Notes: generated by a model not told the origin, from the letters alone. Numbered from the stretch's first letter, positions 34,838 to 47,221 are shown. The stretch is DNA of 64,000 nucleotides from Balamuthia mandrillaris (GCA_031835245.1 JAVKOQ010000240.1:1-64000); one strand, 5' to 3'. Made by a program: numbers and translations.

Positions 34838-37800
34838 TCATACACCCATTGAAGTCGATCCGCTAAAACCACCACGACCAGGAGGCCGTGGAGGCGGTTG
34901 CCGACCGGGTGCTCCTCCTGCCGCCATCATGGGTGCCGCTGGTGCTGGTTTTGGCGGCGCACGAGAGGGAGGAGGACCACCACCTCCTGCACCGGCACTG
35001 CTTGCACCGGGCGGGACCACCCGTTGTTGAATGGAAGAGTCTAAACTGGCTTTCCCGTTGAGGCCACCAGCGGGGCGTCCTGGACCAGGGGGACCTCCTC
35101 CTCCCGGTGGTCCCCCACCTCCTGCACGTCCAGCAGCACCGCTGTTGCCAGGCCCTAGCGGGGGTATACTCTTTTTCAATGCTATTTCACCACAGAATAA
35201 ATAAAATTATTAAGCAAAAAATGCAACAAGCGAAAAAGATAGAAAGAAAGAAAGGAACGACAAGAAACAAAATGGGGAAAGATAAAGAGAGAAATAAAAG
35301 TACCTCCACTCAGTTCAGACATCAAGCCAGCGCCACCAAAAGGATTGACACCACCGCGAGGAGAAGTCAAGGGTTTAGAAGAAGCAGAACCTGTAGATTG
35401 TTTCAGAGAAGAAGAGGCAGAAGGGGCAGAGCGAGGAGAGGGCATCATCGTAGTTGGTGCTACTGGCTGATCGCCCAAATCGAAAATGGTTTTCTTGACG
35501 GAGAACTGCAGCACTAATAGAAGTTCGTTGAGGTCGCGAACAATGTCCTCCTTCTTTTGAGCTAGGGTTAGGCGGGAGAAGGCCTCTGTCCTTGTTTTGG
35601 CTTTGAGGCTCTCGATGGTGAATCGGAGCGGGTCGTATTTCTTTCTGTCTTTCTTGCTGGCGGCTGAGGAAGGACCGCTTGATGGGAGTGCTCCTAAAAA
35701 CATCTCCAAACTTTAATTTTTGGAGTTGTAAGAAAAAGAAGTGAGCAAAAAAGAAGTGGAGAGGTAAAGAGGAGGAGCGAGAAGGGGAGGAGGGAAGGAA
35801 CAATCAGGGAAGAAGGAGGAAACCTTGTAAGGAAAACATCTTTTGTGGCGTCTACGCTCTCTAAGGCTCGCCGATGGTCCTCGCTTTCTTTGATAAATTC
35901 CTCAACGATGATGTAAAAGTCCTTGGGAGGTTTTCTAGTGACAGGTCCACCTGCCTCTTGCTTTTTGCTCTCTCGTTCCGCCTGCCATGTTTTCAGAATG
36001 GGTTCCAATACTTGCTTTACACCATAAAACTCTCTGTCCAAGTTTTGTTTTTTGAGCTGCAAACTGTCAACTTGCTCCATCAGAGAAGCCTTTTCAGCTT
36101 TCAGCTTGCTTATGGCCTTGGCCAGCTCGGCTCTCTCTTCTGCGATGCGAGATTGCCGTTGTTTGTATTGTTGTCTTCGCGTAAATTCCTCGCTCTGTTT
36201 TTGGGACCACTTCTTCACATAGGAAGCTGGTACTCTACCAAATTGGTCTGAAAGAGAGAGAGAGAGAGAGGGGGGGGGGAGAGGGAGAGAGATTTAGCTT
36301 ACGAACTTTAAAACAAAAGTAGGAGGTATTCGTACTTTTGTAAGTTGCTATCCACCAACCGTCATTTCGTTCGTGTATGACTTTTAGGACGTTGCCAGCC
36401 TTGAAACTGATCTCGTCTTCTGACTTGGCTTCGTAGTCATAAAGAGCTTTGCAGCACGAAGCGGCCGTGCCTTCTTCTGTCAACGAGCTGTCAATTGGCT
36501 TTCCCTATTTGTCCAACAAAAAACAAAACAAAACAAAACGTAAATAAGCAACAGAAAAATCAAGCAGAAACATGAGAACGAAAACAGCCAAATATCTAAC
36601 GTAAAACAGATGGAGCATCGTACCCTGAAAACGTACTCAAAGTCGCGTGTGAGAGTATTGACGATGCTGTTGATAGTGGGAGTATCAACGACCATGCCAA
36701 TGGCGTTAGCCTCTTGTTTGCGAAGAAGATTGGGCGCCAACACTGTGGCCAAGTTGTGAAGCTCCATTTTGTTTTCATCTTTGTACTCCGCCACTCTGAG
36801 CAGGAACTGCAGCAGATATTCTAACAATGCTTGGTTAAGAGGGGGCATTTTTCGTAGTAAATGCCTCGCGTAACTCAATTGCACAGCTCTGTCCTTTGTT
36901 GCTGAGAGAAATGAAAAGTTAAGAACTTTTAGAGAACGATAGGTAACAGCACTCATACCTGCACAGCCTATCCACAACGGATAGAGCCGAAAGGTCATGA
37001 CAGGGTCCTCCAGTTCGCGCAAATACAATTTGAGGATGCCGGCAACGCAGTGAGGATCCCGTTCGACCGACAGATCCACATCCTCTCCTTTATTATCGCC
37101 AAGTCACTCGTTACTTAACAAAAAAAAAAGAATAGGAAAGTAGCTGAATACCCTTATCGTAGCGTGCCACATATTTTTCTATCAGGGTGGAACTTCCGGA
37201 TAAACGGAATATGCCAGTAGTAGTCATTGCTGGATGAACAAGATGAGAAAAACATGCAGGAAAGAAAATGGAGAACAGCTAACCTCGTTCTTCTATGTAC
37301 TTGATACAATTAATTACAAGAGCGGGAAGCTCAGAACCATCCGTTTTTTCCACCGCATTTGTCAACGGTCCACCAAACAATTTCGCTCCTTAAACGACAA
37401 ACTAAGTCAGTTCATCAATTTTTTAAAAAATATACAAAAACAACACAGACAAAAATCGTCCATACCTTTCTTTGATTTTCCTGGAACAGGATCTCGCCCA
37501 CCAAGAACGGCCAACCCCTGCCTTGGTGATAAATAGGCTTCCACGGGTTCATCCAAACGGGGAGTGCTCCCTGCACCAGAAGAAGAGGTACCACCGCCGG
37601 AAGAGGACTCGGCGATTGCGTTACCATCAATAGCTTGCTGTATGACATCCAACCATTCCTTCTTCTCTGTATCACTTTCGGTGGCAAGGATGTAGTTGCC
37701 TCGCTTCATGCCAGCAGCAGTAGTGGGAACTAGCTCCCATATGTGCATGTTACGCTTCTTAGGGCCATCTTTGATGCGGTAGGCGCCGTAGAGATTGATT

Positions 37801-39194
37801 ACACCGGCTGGCTTTGGGTCTCTGTCTCCTTTGTAGTAGAAGAGATGATTGGCATGAAGAACGAACCAGCGTTTCTCGAACCGCCGTTTGTTCTGTTTCC
37901 AAAACCAACCCGCTTTGATGGCCTCGGTGAGGGATTGTGCTGGTGCCTAAACAATTAAAATAAGGAGTTACTAATCTCACTTGCCGGTTTACTCGTCACT
38001 GTTTTTCGCAGCTTTGTTCTCTCTCTGCTCTCTGCTCTCTGCTCTCTGCTCTCTGCTCTCTGCTCTCTGCTCTCTGCTCTCTGCTCTCTGCTCTCTGCTC
38101 TCGCCTCTGCCTCTGCTCTCTGCTCTCTGCTCTCTGCTCTCTGCCTCTGCTCTCTGCTCTCTGCTCTCTGCTCTCTGCCTCTCTGCTCTCTGCTCTCTCT
38201 CTGCTCTCTCTGCTCTCTCTGCTCTCTCTGCTCTCTCTGCTCTCTCTGCTCTCTCTCTTCTCCTCTCTCTCTCTCTCCTTTTCTTTTCATCTTATGTTAG
38301 CTTTTCTCCTCTCGCTCGTCTGTCAAGTTTACTTTTGTTATTCCGCACCTGAAGATTAACGAGTGTGATCGATTTGGTTTCTCCAGCAGAACGATCACGA
38401 AGAGTTCCAGTAGTAGGAGGTCGTTTCTTCTTTTTGCCAGCAGCAGAACCGTACTTGGCTTCCTCTACAGCGTCGTCCGGTCGCCGCAAGTCGAAGTAAA
38501 TGTCTGGAGGGGGATGAATACCAAGCTCACACAATGTTACGTCACCCTTGAGAGCTAGAAAATTATGAGTACAAATTGAAAAAGGAGAACCAAGAAAGGA
38601 ATACCAACGTTCTTTCTCGCCTGAGATATAAAGACACCAAGCTAAAGGATTTTCAATGTCGAATTTCTTTGCGAGGAAAGGGAGCCACTGGCCCACTGTG
38701 TAGTCGCAGTAATTGAAGAGAGCCGTTTTCATTTTGCCCTGGCAGTAGACTTTGACCACTTGATTCTTTGGAGCAAGCCTTGCTGAACTCTACAAGAAAT
38801 AAAATACAGCGGTTTGTTGTTTTTCAGAAGCCAGAAGAAAGTCAAGAAGAAGCATGAAGCAAAAGCGGTGAGAACAAAGGGAGAGAGAGAGAGAGAGAGA
38901 GAGAAGGCAGAATGAATAACGAAGGAAGAAAGTTCAAAGGGATAAGAGAGAAGCGCATACCTTTTGCGAGAGGTTGTAAGAGCTAAGTTTTTCGCTGGGG
39001 TGCGTCCAGCGCGGTTTAGGGCACTCGCCGCTTTGTGGCAAGTAGAGCAGGTAGTCATTGGGCTTCATCGCCAGTTTGTTGGAGGTTATGATCTCCTTGA
39101 TGGCCTCCTCCACCGTGTCATCCGCTTTGAACTTGACCAGTTTGGAGCCGGTGGAAATGCCAGGGGGGAAGTGGATCGTTAAGATGAGGGCCAT
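34838..39194 (-). CDS. RhoGAP scaffold: two ubiquitin-like (FERM/talin-type) domains, PH, RhoGAP, SH3, coiled coil
   Basis: Probable Rho-family GTPase regulator at the cytoskeleton. From the ATG at 39194: domain 1 (ALILTIHFPPGISTGSKLVK, DYLLYLPQSGECP) and domain 2 (VVKVYCQGKMKTALFNYCDY, WCLYISGEK) look like the F0/F1 ubiquitin folds of talin or FERM proteins. The PH domain is at about 37960-37600 (AGWFWKQNKRRFEKRWFVLH, KKEWLDVIQQAI). RhoGAP follows (LPALVINCIKYIEER, TTTGIFRLSGSS, CVAGILKLYLRELEDPVM, ELHNLATVLAPNLL), with the catalytic Arg in FRLSG. SH3: ALYDYEAKSEDEISFKAG, NDGWWIATYK, GRVPASYV. Then a long coiled coil (36200-35690), a helical segment and a Gly/Pro-rich tail to the TGA at 34838. 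An intron near 37990-38290 contains a large satellite. The ligand GTPase is unknown. Confidence 0.88.
38020..38275. repeat. CTCTGCT satellite inside an intron of the RhoGAP gene
   Basis: About 250 bp of 7-bp CTCTGCT units drifting into CTCTCTG units. On the sense (minus) strand it reads AGCAGAG, i.e. purine-rich with dozens of AG and CAG triplets, unlike the pyrimidine-rich introns elsewhere. Confidence 0.9.
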
Positions 39195-39774
39195 TTTTTT
39201 GGTCTTGTCAAAGAACAACCCTTTTTGTTTTTTTTTTTTTATTGATTGAATGCACCCAGTACAAAAAAAAAAAAAAATGAATAGGCGTTCGATTAAGACA
39301 ATAATAAACACGAAAAAAAAAATAAAATAAAGGAAAACACTCTTACCTCGTCTACACCCTCACCAAACTTTGTTTTTTTTTTTTTTTTCGTGTATTCAGC
39401 GCACCTGTTGTCGCAAGTTCAGCACCACCAAAACAATCTCTACCTCCACTTCGCGAGTGTGTGTTGCTTATTTATTTTAAACAGTCGACCAAAAGGCCAA
39501 CAACAACCACCCCCAAAGCGCACACCGCCGTTTTTTTATGTTTTTCGTTTCGGAAATAAAACGGGGGGTCAGAAAAGAAAATTTTAATTTTGGAAATTAC
39601 CTTTCATGCGACTGGTGATGTCACCCATCAAATACAAATTCGTGACGACATGACCACCAAAATGTCGTCTCTAAATCAAAGATTGTTGTTTTGTGTTATA
39701 CCGTCGCAGAACCCACAAAACCCTCCCCAGGCGCAGGGTTCCCTTTTCGTACAAAAGATATCGCGCATTTTTTC
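39195..39774. other. Spacer upstream of RhoGAP gene, with T runs and a GTCGACCAAAA element
   Basis: 580 bp between the RhoGAP start and the BAHD 3' end. It has T/A runs at 39226-39240, 39264-39277, 39314-39330 and 39370-39388, and GTCGACCAAAA at 39484. The plus open frame at 39590 runs into the BAHD exons antisense and is not a gene. No RNA gene was seen. Confidence 0.5.
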
Positions 39775-41461
39775 TCAAGAGAAAAAGCATCGTGCAAAGC
39801 CATGTCGTTCTTTCAGAGTCTGGCTTTCACCGTATCGCTCGCTCCTGATAATGAGGGGAGTGGGGGGACAATACTTCCTGAACACTGGATCTTCGGCCAA
39901 ACGCGACATCTGCTCGGTGCGAAGGCCAACCAAAGCCTTCCTGCCGCCATTGTTATCTGGGAAGACGTGGCAGAGACCATCAAAAGCCACCGGAGGAAAT
40001 CCTATGTTATAGGTAACAGATCGTCAGAGAGGGCGCGAAGAGAAAGAGAAACATGAAGATCAAGAGAAGAAATCTGGCTACCGAAATAGAATGGGGCTTT
40101 GCCCTGCCCAAAGTCAATTAGCCTGGGGTCAGGCGTTCCAGTATTGCTAAATGCTATCCCGACGTTTAAGGCAGGCAGATCAGTCGAGAGGTAGGTGAGG
40201 TCCTCTTGTGAGTCCATCCATACCAGAGTGTCCTCTATGTACTCTTGGTTCCTTGTTTTGGTGGTTTTGGAAATCAACTCTGCCATTTCTTGGAAGGACA
40301 TGTCCTCTATCTCTCCTGCCGTTGGGAAAAGGGCCACCGTGAAACCAGCGTTACCACAATACTCAATCGGCAAGTAGGGCAAACGCTTACGCGCATCAGC
40401 TGACCATCTAGAAGAATAATAGGATAAAAGAACGAAGGAGTAGAAGCATGGGATGGTAGGAAATAAGAAGATTAGAAACACGAAGAAGTGCAGTGAAGAC
40501 AGAGAACCAGAAGAGGAGACAGAGTCAGAGAAACAGACAAATGGAGAGCCAAAGGGAGAGAGGGGAGAAAAGAGAATCTGTACCCAATGGGAACCACCGT
40601 ATTGCGAGGAAGTTGTCTCGCCTTCGTCACACTTTTGACTATCAAAGCCACAATGACGTCATTTGATGTGGCTTTAAAGCCCTTCGCTGGGTCCGAGAAC
40701 GCCAGCTTGAGGTTTTCCAGCACCTCCCGAGGGAAAGGAAACATCTTGGCGAGGCACTCATCGAACCTTGCCGGAGGGGGTATTCCCTCTCCTTTGGCTG
40801 GTGCTCTTGCCGCGTACTCAGGATGAGGGAACTTTGGTACCTTGTACCGAGGGGCTAGCAGAGATTTGTCGTGACAACATAAAGCAGGAGGGATTTCCTG
40901 AATAGGCACACCTTTGGCCAGCATACTGCAGGCCCTGCTCCAGTTGCAAAAGAAGAGGAAGACTGTGGTGGCATCAGTAACTTTATGGTGAATGAGGATG
41001 CCCACACTGACCGCGCCGTCAGCAAACTCAGTGACCTGGACGGTGAGGGGTCTTGTCTCAGGGTCCTTTGGGTCCTCCTGTTCGACGCCAGCGATGTTGA
41101 TGGGAATGATCCCAGCATTGGGAACATCTTCCTCGTTCGGGACGTTTCTCAAGGGCTCGAGGAGGGTGGCCGTTGTCTTGGCACGAATAAATCGGACGCC
41201 CTTGTTGGTACACTCGGAGGTCCAACGCCCCCTTGCGTCACAATGAAGCTCGCCGGCAAAGTCGGGATAACTCTCAATCGTGTGTTGCAAGCCTTCCAGG
41301 AGGTAGGTGGTGTCCAGCTTCTCGTATATCATGATGATAGGCACCAACGTGCAGATCATGCAGTTGTCGACGGGGGACAAGGGGATGCTCCTCGGTTTGG
41401 CGTTGGGTCCCTTCAGCTTGACCAAGGTTGTTTCCACCACTTCAATATCACAGAAAAGCAT
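39775..41461 (-). CDS. BAHD-type acyltransferase (HxxxD superfamily)
   Basis: CoA-dependent acyl transfer to an alcohol or amine, probably in specialised metabolism. The ATG at 41461 starts VVETTLVKLKGPNAKPRSIP, the usual BAHD beginning. The catalytic HHKVTD (HxxxD) lies near residue 165. The structural DFGWG motif appears as DFGQGKAPFYFG before the second intron. Exons: 41461 to about 40587, about 40405-40080, and about 40010-39775, where the last exon ends in LIIRSERYGESQTLKERHGF. About 460 residues, the normal family size. BAHD enzymes are typical of plants and fungi, so an amoebal copy may be transferred or an ancient relic. It faces away from a P450 gene (start 42452), a pairing often met in metabolic clusters. 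Confidence 0.87.
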
Positions 41462-42451
41462 TTCTCCGTTCTGCAAGCGTCGCGTGAGTGCTGCCTTTGT
41501 TTGCCTCTTGTTTGCTTGTTCTTTTTTTTTTTTTTTGCCTTCTCCGCTTTTCGTTTCTATAGTCGATTTTTTCCGCTATGTTATTTTTGGTGCGCGTTTC
41601 GAGAGAAGAGCGTGGTTGAGGTAGGAAGCAACCAATGACTGGTTTCGATGTGCTCTGAGGTAGGAAGCAACCAATGACTGGTTTCGAGGTGCTCTTCGCG
41701 TAACAGTCGCGCTCCTCACTTACCCCAATAGGTTAATTGTCGACCAAAATCCCGTTTTCGTGCATGGTTGCACGTCCGTTGGAGGGAATCCTGACCACCG
41801 ACCACCTGGAAAAAAAAAGAACCGCTTCTCTTTCGTATCTTCTCTTTTCTGCTTTGAAGCTTGATAGCGTTCACGACTCCTTCGTAGGAGGGAGCAGCCC
41901 CCGGTGCCATACCGCAAGAAGAACGTGGGGGCACCTTTTTGTTTGCAGCGCGGTTGTTTCTTCGAAGTGCGGCCCGGCCTGCCGTACGAAAGTGTGCAGG
42001 GTGAGTGCCTCCATTGGAGGCAGTTTCTTTTTTTTTTCCCCATGCCCATTATTATTATTTTTTTTTTTGTGTTGTGAGGGACTGACCTTTAGAACCACGC
42101 TCTCTCTTTTTGGCGCCAATTTTTTCTAGGAAAATATTCGAGTAAACTTCGAAGCGGCTCCTGCTGACGCGAGTAGCCCCGAGATACCTACCTTTTATAG
42201 ACAGACGCCGTTTCGCCAAATAAGCTGCATGGAGACGCCTCGACGGGTCGTGATATCGTGTTGACGCCTCAGGGTCGCTATCTCTACATCTAGGTAGCAC
42301 CATTTTTCTTTTTTTTGGCTGGGTCATCGGTCCACCGTGTTTTTCGTTCCCTTGGTAACGGTTTTTTCAAACAGTGGCAGCAAAAGGAGAAAGAGAACAT
42401 TGCTTCTCTTTTATCCTTTTGGGTTTCCAATCTTCAACACGAGCTTACGGT
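41462..42451. other. 990-bp divergent spacer with tandem repeat and hairpins
   Basis: Lies between the divergent BAHD and P450 starts. It holds a 39-bp near-perfect tandem duplication (41618-41695, unit beginning GAGGTAGGAAGCAACCAATG), GTCGACCAAAA at 41739, a GGTGCC/GGCACC hairpin ending in T5 (about 41902-41940), a TGCCTCC-ATT-GGAGGCA hairpin followed by a T-rich run (42006-42040), and two direct GACGCCTC copies (about 42233 and 42264). Short pol III-type RNAs are possible. No known RNA class was recognised, and the open frames here have no ATG or family match. Confidence 0.5.
41618..41695 (+). repeat. 39-bp tandem duplication
   Basis: Two adjacent copies beginning GAGGTAGGAAGCAACCAATG and ending in TGCTCT, differing at one base (GATG versus GAGG). 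Located about 160-230 bp upstream of the BAHD start codon. Confidence 0.85.
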
Positions 42452-44598
42452 ATGAACTGGTCTACAGCTCTGTTGCTCCTGCTTATTACTGCACCCTTGG
42501 CTTACCTCCTCGTGGGCGTTTTGCAATGGTGGAGAAGGAAAAAGGAGAGTAGGATGCCTCTTCCCCACTGGAGCTGGCCAATAGTTGGAGAGGTGTTCGC
42601 CTTGTTTTTCGTTAAGGTTCCGGAGAAAACCTGGTTACACCGGTTCGATTTGTACGGCAACAGGACACGGCTTTCGCTGTTCGGAAGGTTCGTGTTGCAT
42701 CCTTTGCTCTTTCATCTTCTTGTTCTTCTAACCTAGACGGAACAGAGAGATATTCCTCACTGCTGAACCCGAAGATGTAAAACGTGTGTTTGCGGCTGAT
42801 GGCAAAGAAGTAAATACTTTGAGTTATTCTATTTCAGTTGTTCTTTCAGCTAATATCCTATTTCTTTTTTACTTTCCGGAAACCCTAAGACTCAAGCCTG
42901 GCTTCCCGACCACATCCGCCTCCTGTTCGGTAAAGCCATTGGAACCACAGTCGGCGCCCATCACAACGTCGTGCGGAAAGCCCTGTTCACCCTCTTCTCC
43001 ACCTCCGTCATGCGAAACTATTACGGCACGATGAAATACTTTGTCGAGAAGCACGTGCGAGAGTGGGCCAGCACTCCGGGACCGCACACCATGATTGACT
43101 TGTTGCGTCTTTTGACCTACGAAACAGTCTATGGATGGTAAAGACATATTCTCCATCTCCCTCGTCTGCTTTGACTAATACTGTTAAACACAGTATGATT
43201 AACAAAGAAGATGCCACAAACAAAGAACTTTTGGAAACAGTGCAAGTTTGGTTCAAGGCGTTCATAAGCCTTCCTTTCAACTTCCCTGGTTCCCCGCTGT
43301 CCAAAGCCTTTGAGGCCAGAGCTAAGCTGCGACAAACATTGCAAGACTTGCTGAACCGTACTCGAGAGGTATCTCGTTCGTTTCCTTTTCTTCGCACTTC
43401 TCTCTTCCTCTTCTCTTGTGGTTGCTATTCTTATCGTCTTCCTTTTCTTCAAACAGGAGAGAAAGAACTTCACCTCAGAGAAGCAACATACAGCAACGGT
43501 GGTACTGATGCTGCTTCGTTTGGCGGAGGAGTTGGAAGAGGTTGGAGGAGAAGACGGCTTCCTCATCGACGACATCACCATTATCGATAACTTGATCAAC
43601 TTTCTTCTTGCTGGTCATGAAACAGGTTAGCTTTCCGTCCCTTTCTATTTGTGTAAACGAATGAAAGAGACAGACTAAAAACGTACTCTTCAATTGCAGT
43701 GATGACAACGTTAAGTTCAGTGATGAGGATACTTCCTGAGCATCCGGAAGTGTGGCGAAAGATTCAACAGGAGGTTCGTTCAGTTGTCCCTGATGGAGCT
43801 GATCTGACTTATGATCACGTATGTTGAATTCTTCTGCAGTCTCTCTCCCTCTCCCTTCGTCTCTCTTACATTTTTGTATCGCTGTTAACACGAAAACAAA
43901 ATAGACACAAAACCTACCTTATTGTACAGCAGTTGTTAAAGAGGTGCTGCGTTACAGGCCGCCAGTCTATGTGGCCTTCCGAGAGGCCGTCCAACCCATG
44001 AGCTTCGGGCCTTACACCGTTCTTCCCGGAGAGACCATCGTCACCAGCTATCAGGGCGTTCATCGTTTGGCTTTTACTGACCCTGAGGTAGGGTATTATG
44101 TTTCGTGTTGGTGGCTGGTTTTGTTTTGTGTTGTTGGATAGTTGACTCATTGCCTATTCTGTTGAAGTGTTTTGATCCAGATCGGTTCTACAGAGAGTCT
44201 GAGGCTTATTCGACAAAATACAAGAATGATGACAGGAACAGCTTCATGAGTTTTGCGGCCGGCATTCGAAGTTGTGCTGGAATGAAGGTTTCTCACTTGC
44301 TTCTTTTCCCTCCTTTTTCAGTTCCTCTACTTTCCTACTTTGTTCCTTTATCTTCTCCTTTGCTTCTGCCTTTGTCATTCGCTCCTTCGTTCTTCTTGCC
44401 TTGTTTCACTCACGCAGAAACGGTAATACTTATCCAGTTTGCGTTTGCGGAGATGGTAACATTTTTGGCAGTGTTGGTAAGGGAACGATTGTGTTGGGAT
44501 CTTGTTCCTGGCCAAGACTTGCGTTTGGTACATGGAGGAGCGGCTGTCATGTATAAATCAGGAGTGGTTGTAAACTTCTACAAAGAAGGCGAAAAGGC

Positions 44599-44605
<7 letters not shown>
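42452..44605 (+). CDS. Cytochrome P450 monooxygenase
   Basis: Haem-thiolate monooxygenase anchored in the ER. The ATG at 42452 gives an N-terminal anchor (WSTALLLLLITAPLAYLLVG), a basic stop-transfer and a Pro-rich hinge (MPLPHWSWPIVGE). The I-helix motif is LLAGHET, the K-helix ExxR is KEVLRYRPP, and the haem loop is FAAGIRSCAG with its Cys ligand. About nine introns; exons 1-3 begin 42452-42687, 42737-42809, 42890 and onward, and the haem exon ends at a GTTTCTC donor near 44287. The style (DLYGNRTRLSLFGR, LPFNFPG-type segment) resembles the CYP85/CYP26-like clan acting on lipophilic rings. Substrate unknown. The TGA is followed at once by a GA run. It may act with the neighbouring BAHD enzyme. 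Confidence 0.93.
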
Positions 44606-44638
<33 letters not shown>

Positions 44639-44640
44639 AA
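44605..44640. repeat. GA microsatellite in P450 3' flank
   Basis: GA run starting at the P450 stop codon, GA on the sense strand. The only other clear 3' flank of this kind (EF-hand gene) has the same polarity, opposite to intronic runs. Confidence 0.85.
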
Positions 44641-44680
44641 TGTGTAACAATTAAAGATGTAGGTAATAAAGGAAAAGCAT

Positions 44681-45611
44681 TCAACGTAGCTTTTTGTCGT
44701 TGTTGGTCTCGTTTTCTTTCTGTTCCTCTTTCTCTTCTTGTTGCTTCTGTTTTTTGTGTGCTTTTGTACCTTTGAGAGAAAGTAATTCTGTCTTTTGTTT
44801 GTCATCCAACACCACAAACTCTTTTGCTTCTCGATCATAAATAAGAAACTCGGGAGTACCCTCCAACTTTGGGAATAACTGATTTAAAAAATCGATTTAA
44901 ACAAGTTAAAAAGGAAATAAAAGAGAAAAAAGAGCAGAGAACAAATCACTTAGTGATCAAATAGCAGAAAGAGGAGAGAGGAGAGGAGAAGAGAAGGAGA
45001 ACTAGAGAAACGAAAGCACGAAAAAAAGAGGAAAGCGCCAAAAAAAAAGAAGGAAAATAGAAACCTCGACAGGACAATGCACTATATCCAGGTGCGGTTT
45101 TCTCTTGTGAATAAGAGCCACTCTGTGATAGTAGGTAGGGCAGTGAACGCATCCTTTCTGTGTGACAAAAACGATCAAATCTTTTTGCTTCTCTTCCTTC
45201 ACCTTTGTTAAATCGCTTTCTTCAGCTTCTATTTGTCCCTCCTCGTTATGCTCACCAAAGTGAGTTTGGACGATCTTATCTAGTTCTTCTTGCGTGTTTA
45301 CAGATCGCACCCCATCCAACATCATTTCTTTGAAGAACAGTAAGTAAAGAAGGAAAAAGCGAAACAAAAGCAAAAAGATAAATACCTGTAGACCCCTCTA
45401 AAGATTTTTCTAGTTTAGAGACGAAAGAATCGAGGAGGGAATCATAGTCTTTGAGCTCATAGAAATGCGCAGCAGTGTCCATGAGCTTCATAGAGAGAGA
45501 CCGAGAAAGAGCACTAATGTATTGAAGTCTTTTTTCTAGCTTCACTACCTTCAAACGGTTCTCATAACCTTCTTTGTCTTGTCTGAATAATGTTATGTCA
45601 AGGGGTTAACA

Positions 45612-45651
<40 letters not shown>

Positions 45652-46880
45652 CTAGAACATGAAGAACAAGAACAAGAAAGGTACCCAGTAAGTTCACACA
45701 TAAAGGAAATGGGATCGCTTCTACCGTCATAAAAGAACCCTTTCTCAAATGAACCAAACAGTTGCTGCCCTTTCTTTTTCCTTTCCGCCAACAATGAAGA
45801 GAACCGTTTTCTTTGCTCCGCAGGAGACGAAGTGGCTTTTGGAAAGAACTTGAAGTTCTCAATGTTGCTCTCTGGAAAGTATCGCGAGTCCAAAGAGTTC
45901 ATCATCGGGTTCACATAGACAACAGCGACGTCTTCTCCGAACAACAACGAAAGATACTTGGCCAACCGTTTGGGAAGAGACTCTCCCACAATTACAAAAA
46001 CGTCTTTGGTCTCCAATAAAGTTAAAATGTTGTTCGCCTCCTTTTCGTCATTGCCCTTATCTTTCATGTTCTTCTGTTTCGACTTCTTCTTGTCGGTGGC
46101 GAGATGTTTTTCTGTTGTTGGAGATGGCGAATTGTTCTTGAGTTGGTTGGGTGATGGTGGCTTTTGAAGCGGTCGAAGTTTTGCTTCTCGCTGTTGCAAA
46201 AATGTATGCAATTGCTCTGCGTTGATTTGGATCAGTGGATCATCCTCTTGGATGATCTCCTCTTCTTCCAACTCCTGAGAAATGTGGTGCGGGGTCTGTA
46301 TACGATAAGAGGTAAGAAAATGTTGCTTGAAGCATAAAGAAAGTCAAGAGACAAGAGAAGTTTTTTTCAAAAAAAAAAAAAGAGAGAATGAGAACTAACC
46401 AATTTTCCGCTCTTTGCGTCTTCCAAAAACTTCAGAATGTCGTCTTCATCGATGTGACCGTCCGTTGATGGAAGAATGTATCTCTCCAATTGGTGAGTCT
46501 GCCAGTAAACAACACAGTTGTTTTCTTTATTATTATTGCTATTTGAAGAGAGAGAGAGAGAGGAGAGGAGAGAACGAATGACGACAAAAACCTTCGGATC
46601 TTCCACGAAGAGCATGTATCTCACATCAGAAGCAGGCTCATGGCCGTCTATTTTGAGGTGCATCCCTGAGTGAAGAAAACGAGGTTTGATGCCATGCTTG
46701 CTGGCCAACGTGCTTTCGAGTTCTGGAGAGAGGTCCTGAACAAGGACCAAACAAAAACCTAGGTTAACTTCTGCTTCGCTCTTTCAATTCTCTTCTCTTC
46801 TTTATCTCTTTTTCTTCTTCATTCTTTCCTTCTATGTTGGATGGTTCAAAGTGTGACAAGAGAAGAGAAGATAACAATAG

Positions 46881-46916
<36 letters not shown>

Positions 46917-47186
46917 TAACCTCTTCGTTAAAGACAAGAAGAAAAGTGGCCGGTGGGTCAACATAAATGGGTTCGTCCTTTTCCGTTTGCTCTTCTGCTT
47001 TCGTGGATGTCCCTTCCTCTTCCTCTGACGACGATGAGGCGGGGGGTTCATCCGCGTGGGCAGTGTTATGAAAATGCCAGTACGCTGCTCCACTTGCAGT
47101 CAGTGCTGTGGCCTGTAGAAACGGAGTTGTTGTTCGTGAGAGAGAAGAGGAGAGCCGAAGAGAACACGGCAGAGAACCAAAGAACA

Positions 47187-47221
<35 letters not shown>

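Noticed and set aside
39590-40056. Plus-strand frames opposite the last BAHD exons
   Set aside because: The minus strand carries the clear BAHD C-terminus with a splice-phase match; the plus frames show no family.
41618-41695. Tandem repeat as a CRISPR array
   Set aside because: Two head-to-tail copies without spacers in a eukaryotic genome; a simple duplication.
41871-42119. Minus frame in the BAHD/P450 spacer
   Set aside because: No ATG, no conserved domain, overlaps hairpins and T runs; better explained as noncoding spacer.
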